Source: Galbibacter sp038433465
GTDB taxonomy: Bacteria; Bacteroidota; Bacteroidia; Flavobacteriales; Flavobacteriaceae
Reading direction: 5' to 3'
Assembly (NCBI RefSeq): GCF_038433465.1
Contig: NZ_JAESVF010000007.1
Coordinates: 94,172-158,171, forward strand
DNA length: 64,000 nt
Part shown: in pieces, positions 58,894 through 64,000 of the stretch
Layout: each line of letters begins with the position of its first letter
Position numbering within the stretch: position 1 is the first letter of the stretch
The notes under the pieces: generated by a model
What the model was told of the DNA's origin: nothing
Databases searched by the model: none
The model's input: the letters and a program-made list of their open reading frames with translations, nothing else
Position numbers and translations under genes: made by a program

Positions 58894-61671
58894 TTACAAT
58901 TTATCTTTTAAATACTGTCCTGTAAAACTGGTTTTGGTTTTTGCAATTTCTTCAGGAGCCCCCGTAGCCATTAAATTTCCGCCTTGTTCACCACCAAGTG
59001 GCCCGAGGTCGATAATGTAATCGGCACATTTAATTAAATCAAGATTGTGCTCAACAACAATAATTGAATGTCCGATTTCTAATAAGGCGTCAAACGACTT
59101 TAAAAGTTTCTTTATATCATGAAAATGCAAGCCTGTTGTAGGTTCGTCAAAAATGAATAAAGTTTTATTTTTTGTTTGTCCTTTTACCAAGAAAGAAGCT
59201 AGCTTGATACGTTGTGCCTCCCCACCAGAAAGGGTAGAAGAGGACTGCCCCAAAGTTACATATCCTAAACCAACATCTTGGAGCGGTTGAAGTTTGTTAA
59301 TAATTTTGGTTTCTTTATACTGACTAAAAAACGAAACAGCATCGTCGATAGTCATAGAAAGAATGTCGTCGATATTTTTGTCGTTGAATTTTACTTCGAG
59401 AATTTCCTTTTTAAAGCGTTTTCCTCCGCAAGTTTCGCATTCCAAATGCACATCGGCCATAAATTGCATTTCGATGGTCACTTCGCCTTCTCCTTTACAA
59501 GTTTCACAACGACCACCATCCACATTAAACGAAAAGTGTTTTGGCTGGTAACCTCGCAATTTGGCAAGCTTTTGCTTTGTAAATAAAGCTCTAATATCGT
59601 CGTAAGCCTTAATATAAGTTACAGGATTAGAACGAGAGGAACGTCCGATTGGGTTTTGGTCTACAAATTCAACAGAAGTAAGGTTGCTGTATTTTCCTTC
59701 AATTGCTGTGAACTGCCCAATTTTTTCTCCGTATCCTCCAGTTTCTTTTAAAATAGCAGGATATAGTATTTTTTTAACGAGTGTACTTTTTCCGCTACCT
59801 GAAACTCCTGTAACAACAGTAAGTGTATTCAGCGGAAACGTAACATCTATATTTTTTAAATTGTTTTCGCGAGCACCTTTTATATTGATGTAATAATCGC
59901 TAGTTCGACGTTTTTTTGGAACATCAATTTTTAAATCCTCGTTTAGGTATTTTGCGGTAAGCGAATCGGCTTTCAAAATGTCTTTATAACTTCCTGTAGC
60001 CACTACTTCACCACCAAAAGTTCCAGCTTCCGGACCGATATCAATAATTTCATCGGATGCTTTCATGATGTCTTCATCGTGCTCAACTACAATAACGGTA
60101 TTTCCTAAATCGCGAAGCGATTGTAAAACGCTTATTAGTTTTTCGGTGTCTTTGGGATGCAATCCAATACTTGGTTCGTCTAAAATATACATCGAACCAA
60201 CTAAGCTACTACCTAGAGAAGTAGCAAGATTGATACGTTGAGATTCTCCTCCAGAAAGCGAATTTGATTTTCGATTTAAAGTAAGGTAATCGAGTCCGAC
60301 ATTGCTTAAAAACTCAAGGCGACTGTTAATTTCTTTCAGTAATCGGTTAGAGATAGACTCATCATTTTCAGTTAAACTTAGACTTTTAAAATAGTCTTGA
60401 AGTTTGTGCAAAGGCATTTCTACCAATTCGGTAATTGTTTTGTCGCTAACTTTTACATAGTTTGCTTCTTCTCGAAGTCTTTTTCCTTTACAACGCGTAC
60501 ATTTTGTTTTTCCGCGGTAGCGCGAAAGCATCACACGGTTTTGAATTTTATAGCTTTTCTCTTCTAATTCAGCAAAAAAATCGGTTAATCCAGTAAAATA
60601 TTTATTTCCGCTCCAAACAAGTTCTTTTTGAGCTTCTGTAAGTTCGTACCAAGGTTTGTGGATGGGAAAATCAAACTTATAAGCGTTGTTGACCAATTGA
60701 TCGCGGTACCAACTCATGCTATCGCCTCGCCAAGCAAATATGGCATTGTCGTAAATTGAAAGTGCTGTGTTGGGAACGATAAGATCTTGATCTAAACCAA
60801 TAACATCTCCGTAACCTTCGCAAACTGGGCAAGCCCCGTAAGGATTGTTAAAACTGAATAAATGTACATTAGGCTCTAGAAACTGCATGCCGTCGAGCTC
60901 AAATTTATTGCTGAAATGTGTTTGTTTTTCAGAAGTTAAATCTTCGATAATACATTCGTCTTTCCCTTCAAAATAAGCCGTATCGATAGCATCTGCAAGA
61001 CGGTTGAAAAAGTCTTCATCATTTTTAACTACAATTCGGTCTATTACCAAAAAGAAGTTGTTTTCAATTTCCTTTTCAATCTCGTCAATTCGTAGTACTT
61101 CGTCTTTGTATTTAATACGCGCATACCCTTGTTGTGCTAAAATTTGAAGTGTTTTTAAAACATCTCTATCTTCAGGAATATGCACAGGAGCCAGCAGTAA
61201 AAGTTTACTGCGTTCTTCGAACTTCTTTACAAAATTCACAACATCGGTTACCGTATTCTTTTTGACTTCGTTACCTGAAATAGGAGAGTAGGTCCTTCCG
61301 ATACGGGCGTACAAAAGTTTTAGGTAATCGTAAATTTCGGTAGTTGTCCCAACCGTAGATCGAGGATTAGTAGAGTTTACCTTTTGTTCGATGGCTATGG
61401 CAGGAGCAATTCCTTTAATATAGTCGACTTTTGGTTTGTTGAGTCGCCCTAAAAATTGTCTTACATAAGACGATAAACTTTCAACATAACGTCGTTGTCC
61501 TTCAGCATAAAGTGTATCGAACGCTAAAGACGATTTTCCGCTACCAGAAAGTCCTGTTAAGACCACTAGTTTGTTACGAGGAATAACAACGTCTATGTTT
61601 TTTAGGTTGTGGAGTTTAGCTCCTTTTATGATAATATTTTCTTTCGGATTTACCTTATTTATGTCTGTCAT
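58894..61671 (-). CDS. uvrA: Excinuclease ABC subunit UvrA
   Basis: A protein of about 925 residues from ATG 61671. It is the damage-recognition ATPase of nucleotide excision repair. Two ABC modules: GLSGSGKSSLAFDT and GVSGSGKSTLVKKIL (Walker A), signatures NSLSGGESQRINLA and TLSGGEAQRIKLA, Walker B with YILDEPSIGLHP and FIFDEPTTGLHF. Zinc motifs CPVCEGYG, CTRCKGKR, CETCKGEGE and CETCGGKRF are complete. Length matches other UvrA. The upstream in-frame Met at 61689 is less likely. uvrB is not in the window. Confidence 0.97.
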   Translation of the reverse strand: MTDINKVNPKENIIIKGAKLHNLKNIDVVIPRNKLVVLTGLSGSGKSSLAFDTLYAEGQRRYVESLSSYVRQFLGRLNKPKVDYIKGIAPAIAIEQKVNSTNPRSTVGTTTEIYDYLKLLYARIGRTYSPISGNEVKKNTVTDVVNFVKKFEERSKLLLLAPVHIPEDRDVLKTLQILAQQGYARIKYKDEVLRIDEIEKEIENNFFLVIDRIVVKNDEDFFNRLADAIDTAYFEGKDECIIEDLTSEKQTHFSNKFELDGMQFLEPNVHLFSFNNPYGACPVCEGYGDVIGLDQDLIVPNTALSIYDNAIFAWRGDSMSWYRDQLVNNAYKFDFPIHKPWYELTEAQKELVWSGNKYFTGLTDFFAELEEKSYKIQNRVMLSRYRGKTKCTRCKGKRLREEANYVKVSDKTITELVEMPLHKLQDYFKSLSLTENDESISNRLLKEINSRLEFLSNVGLDYLTLNRKSNSLSGGESQRINLATSLGSSLVGSMYILDEPSIGLHPKDTEKLISVLQSLRDLGNTVIVVEHDEDIMKASDEIIDIGPEAGTFGGEVVATGSYKDILKADSLTAKYLNEDLKIDVPKKRRTSDYYINIKGARENNLKNIDVTFPLNTLTVVTGVSGSGKSTLVKKILYPAILKETGGYGEKIGQFTAIEGKYSNLTSVEFVDQNPIGRSSRSNPVTYIKAYDDIRALFTKQKLAKLRGYQPKHFSFNVDGGRCETCKGEGEVTIEMQFMADVHLECETCGGKRFKKEILEVKFNDKNIDDILSMTIDDAVSFFSQYKETKIINKLQPLQDVGLGYVTLGQSSSTLSGGEAQRIKLASFLVKGQTKNKTLFIFDEPTTGLHFHDIKKLLKSFDALLEIGHSIIVVEHNLDLIKCADYIIDLGPLGGEQGGNLMATGAPEEIAKTKTSFTGQYLKDKL

Positions 61672-61986
61672 AGCAATAAAACAAACCACAAAGATAAGAA
61701 TCTAAAATGAGCTTTTAAACTGTATATAAAAGTTGAAAATGAAGATGTTTGATTCTGAGAAATGAGTGTTGAAACGTAATTATGCTTGCAATATTATGAT
61801 GTGTTAACGGAAATTTTCAGATAATTTATAAGCAAACTTGCATTTTATATAAGAATTATACTATATTTGATTTCAACTTAATAAATAAAAACAAACGCCT
61901 ATACCATAAAATTACTTTTAAAACTAATGTAAAAATTAGCGTTGCAGTAAATGCAACACCAACTAACATTCTTAAAAAGTAATTAT
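61672..61986 (+). promoter_or_regulatory. uvrA/sigma-factor intergenic region with a small inverted repeat
   Basis: No gene seen. At 61941-61957 is a perfect inverted repeat GTTGCA-gtaaa-TGCAAC, 30 bp before the sigma-factor ATG: an operator or leader hairpin. No clear TAnnTTTG was found for either gene. Confidence 0.35.
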
Positions 61987-62568
61987 ATGGAGAACACTCT
62001 TCAAGACTCTGCTTTGGTGGCAAAGTATATAAAAGGCGATGAAAAATCACTCGAAATTTTAATTAATAGGCACTCTCAACGTGTGTATAGTTTTATTTTT
62101 TCTAAAGTTTATGATAAAGATGTAACTGAAGATATTTTTCAGGATACCTTTATTAAGGTGATTAAAACCTTGAAACGCGGAAACTATAACGAAGAAGGGA
62201 AGTTTTTACCTTGGGTGATGCGTATTTCTCATAACTTGGTGATAGATTACTTCAGAAAAAACGCCAGAATGCCAAAATTTGAAGGTAGCGAAGATTTTAA
62301 TATTTTTTCGGTATTGGGGGATCCTTCATTGAACGCAGAGCGTCAAATTATTAAAGATCAAGTAGAAACCGATATAAAAAAGCTCATTGAAGAACTTCCA
62401 GAAGATCAAAAAGAAGTACTGTATATGCGACTTTACAAGGATATGAGCTTTAAAGAAATAGCCGATCAAACCAATGTGAGTATAAATACAGCTTTGGGGA
62501 GAATGCGTTATGCTATTATAAATTTGAGAAAAATGGTTGAAAAGAATAATATTGTTTTGACTAATTAG
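61987..62568 (+). CDS. ECF RNA polymerase sigma factor
   Basis: A protein of about 193 residues. Region 2 (LVAKYIKGDEKSLEILINRHSQRVYSFIFSKVYDKDVTEDIFQDTFIKV and LPWVMRISHNLVIDYFRKN) and region 4 (LIEELPEDQKEVLYMRLYKDMSFKEIADQTNVSINTALGRMRYAIINL) are present with no region 3, the ECF design. ATG 61987 is favoured over 61951. No anti-sigma membrane gene follows; instead there is a 47-residue ORF 56 bp later. The target promoters are unknown. Confidence 0.9.
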   Translation: MENTLQDSALVAKYIKGDEKSLEILINRHSQRVYSFIFSKVYDKDVTEDIFQDTFIKVIKTLKRGNYNEEGKFLPWVMRISHNLVIDYFRKNARMPKFEGSEDFNIFSVLGDPSLNAERQIIKDQVETDIKKLIEELPEDQKEVLYMRLYKDMSFKEIADQTNVSINTALGRMRYAIINLRKMVEKNNIVLTN

Positions 62569-62624
62569 CACAATATAAAATGTATAGCTCCGTTATTTAA
62601 ATATCAATAAATAAAACTTGGGGC

Positions 62625-62768
62625 ATGCAAAAACTTTACTCTTTTCAAAAATCAAAATCTGAACCTTTAAAACCGAAAGATTCGACTGTCGAATTTTTGC
62701 TTGGTTACTCAAAGGCTTTAAGTGTTATGAAGTATAAAAAGTTGGAATTTGATACTATATTAAATTAA
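62625..62768 (+). CDS. Small protein downstream of the ECF sigma factor
   Basis: A 47-residue basic protein on the same strand (start MQKLYSFQKSKSEPLKPKD, then TVEFLLGYSKALSVMKYKKLEFDTILN). It seems to have a helical C-terminal half and no signal or membrane segment. I believe such small ORFs recur after this sigma gene in flavobacteria, from memory only. It could modulate the sigma factor. It ends 10 bp before a terminator. Confidence 0.6.
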   Translation: MQKLYSFQKSKSEPLKPKDSTVEFLLGYSKALSVMKYKKLEFDTILN

Positions 62769-62778
62769 ACTTTTTCTG

Positions 62779-62821
62779 AAAAGACCTGTTGGTTATCCTA
62801 CAATAATCAACGGGTCTTTTT
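62779..62821. terminator. Bidirectional terminator
   Basis: AAAAGACC-t-GTTG / CAAC-g-GGTCTTTT arms with a 16-nt loop; it overlaps the last codons of nth. Confidence 0.8.
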
Positions 62822-63475
62822 AGTATTTTTAGCTTCGTATTCTTTAATCACAGATTTTCTTCCGATAGTTTTAGTGATGATATCGTTGTCTAAATTCCAT
62901 CCTCTTGCGGGTGAATATTCTCGTGCGTAATAAATAATTTGTAAATGAAGTTTGTTCCATAATTCCTTCGGAAACAATCGCTTTGCATCCTTTTCGGTTT
63001 GCACTACATTTTTTCCGTTAGATAAACCCCATCGATACATTAACCTATGAATATGTGTATCTACCGGAAAAGCAGGGATACCAAAGGCTTGCGATAAAAC
63101 AACACTAGCTGTTTTGTGTCCAACAGCGGGTAAACTTTCGAGTGCTTCCATGTCGGCAGGAACTTCTCCGTTGTATTTATCAATCAATATTTGAGAAAGT
63201 CCGTGAATTCCTTTTGATTTCATTGGAGACAGCCCAACAGGCTTGATAATTTCTCTAATTTCATCCACCGAAAGTTTTACCATTTGATAAGGATTTATTG
63301 CTCTATCAAATAAAAGTGGTGTAATTTGGTTTACACGCGCATCTGTACTTTGAGCCGACATTAGTACGGCAATGAGTAAAGTATACGGATCGGTATGGTC
63401 TAGCGGTATCGGAACTGTTGGATAAATACGTTCGAGCGTATCAATAACAAAATCAACCTTTTCTGCTTTGGTCAT
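62807..63475 (-). CDS. nth: Endonuclease III without iron-sulfur cluster
   Basis: A 222-residue DNA glycosylase/AP lyase of base-excision repair. The helix-hairpin-helix ALESLPAVGHKTASVV carries catalytic Lys121 and the next segment PVDTHIHRL has catalytic Asp139. The early Gln of MSAQSTDARVN is present. The C-terminal four-cysteine Fe-S loop of E. coli Nth is replaced by REYSPARGWNLDNDIITKTIG, and the protein has no cysteine at all. The fold should be intact but cluster-free. Confidence 0.93.
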   Translation of the reverse strand: MTKAEKVDFVIDTLERIYPTVPIPLDHTDPYTLLIAVLMSAQSTDARVNQITPLLFDRAINPYQMVKLSVDEIREIIKPVGLSPMKSKGIHGLSQILIDKYNGEVPADMEALESLPAVGHKTASVVLSQAFGIPAFPVDTHIHRLMYRWGLSNGKNVVQTEKDAKRLFPKELWNKLHLQIIYYAREYSPARGWNLDNDIITKTIGRKSVIKEYEAKNTKKTR

Positions 63476-63525
63476 TTTTATGTAATTTTAAACAAAAATA
63501 GTAGAACATCTTTCAAATAAAAAAA

Positions 63526-63987
63526 ATGTTTATGAATACCTTAAAAGTAGGAGATAAAGTACCAAGTTTTACCGTAAACGACCAAGATGGAAATGCCATT
63601 TCCTTAACAGATTATAAAGGGAAAAAACTAATTGTGTTTTTTTACCCAAAAGCAAGTACTCCAGGATGTACCGCAGAGGCGTGTAATTTAAGAGACAATT
63701 ACCAAGAATTGCAAGCACAAGGATATAGTTTGCTTGGCGTTAGTGCCGATTCTCAAAAGCGACAAACAAATTTTAGAGATAAACACGAATTTCCTTTTCC
63801 TTTATTGGCAGATGAAGAAAAAGAGGTGATTAATGCATTTGGCGTTTGGGGACCAAAAAAGTTTATGGGTCGCGAGTACGACGGAATTCACCGTAAAACA
63901 TTTATCGTTGATGAAAATGGAGTAGTGGAGAGAGTTATAGATAAAGTAAAAACTAAAGATCATGCTACTCAAATATTGGAAGCATAA
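63526..63987 (+). CDS. bcp: Thioredoxin-dependent peroxiredoxin Bcp
   Basis: A 153-residue atypical 2-Cys peroxiredoxin. KVGDKVPSFTVNDQDGNAISLTDYKGK leads to FFYPKASTPGCTAEACNLRD with the peroxidatic Cys in TPGCT and resolving Cys five residues on (Bcp pattern). GVSADSQKRQTNF and WGPKKFMGREYDGIHRKTFIVDENG follow. It reduces hydroperoxides with thioredoxin. Two Met codons (63526, 63532) are possible starts; the second begins MNTLKVGDK. Divergent from nth. Confidence 0.95.
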   Translation: MFMNTLKVGDKVPSFTVNDQDGNAISLTDYKGKKLIVFFYPKASTPGCTAEACNLRDNYQELQAQGYSLLGVSADSQKRQTNFRDKHEFPFPLLADEEKEVINAFGVWGPKKFMGREYDGIHRKTFIVDENGVVERVIDKVKTKDHATQILEA

Positions 63988-64000
63988 CTTTAGCTAATTA

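Overview
The window looks like a chromosomal segment of a (probably marine) member of the Flavobacteriaceae, phylum Bacteroidota. The evidence is an AT-rich sequence, starts without Shine-Dalgarno sequences, repeated matches to the Bacteroidota -7 promoter motif TAnnTTTG, Bacteroidota-only families (DUF2853, DUF4834, a CAL67264-type membrane protein, OMP_b-brl_3-type TonB receptors, a TPR histidine kinase paired with a LytTR regulator) and a complete-looking menaquinone locus. No phage, integrase, transposase gene, CRISPR array, rRNA or tRNA was recognised.

Layout. 0-6.4 kb: ferredoxin, a secreted protein, dnaK with a sigma-54-like upstream region, two very small membrane peptides, recQ and a GNAT acetyltransferase. 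6.4-21.6 kb, all on the + strand: the menaquinone locus menI-menF-menD-(DUF2853, CvfB-like)-menB-(SPOR-like)-menA-[LytTR regulator / small-RNA array / histidine kinase]-(UPF0173)-menC-(CPBP protease)-menE. No menH was found. 21.9-38.5 kb: acyl-CoA carboxylase beta subunit, two ABC-F proteins (EttA and a YbiT-like one with a degenerate second Walker A), fumC, several lipoproteins, a TonB receptor, an ArsC/Spx-family protein, prfB without the frameshift site, and threonine aldolase. 38.7-49.4 kb: OmpA-family protein, thioredoxin, EbfC, an S9 peptidase, then a group (cysteine-synthase-like, Cupin_8, SDR, serine-palmitoyltransferase-like, convergent GNAT) that could make capnine or sphingolipid bases. 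49.6-55.1 kb: a surface-glycan set (DUF4834, YfhO, glycosyltransferase, flippase). 55.1-64 kb: a secreted Ser/Arg/Asn-rich protein, a repeat-filled gap, peroxiredoxin-like protein, uvrA, an ECF sigma factor with a small partner ORF, a cysteine-free endonuclease III and Bcp.

The most unusual region is 14782-15422, between the LytTR-domain response regulator and its likely kinase. It holds three tandem cassettes. Each has 9-bp direct repeats (consensus TTTACAACA) phased at exactly 21 bp, then a -7-like element exactly 37 bp after the start of the last repeat, then a conserved GYTGWTAA exactly 4 bp further on, then 80-130 bp of apparently non-coding sequence closed by a strong intrinsic terminator. 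I read this as an array of three small RNAs switched by the adjacent two-component system.

A second notable layer is a family of about 285-bp structured repeats with imperfect terminal inverted repeats, target-site-duplication-like flanks at two copies, and co-varying hairpins (copies near 7.95, 21.6, 56.6 and 58.6 kb). There is also a second MITE-like element at 57.0 kb with a half copy upstream of menD, and one REP-like triple palindrome. All functional calls come from reading motifs by eye; no database search was run.
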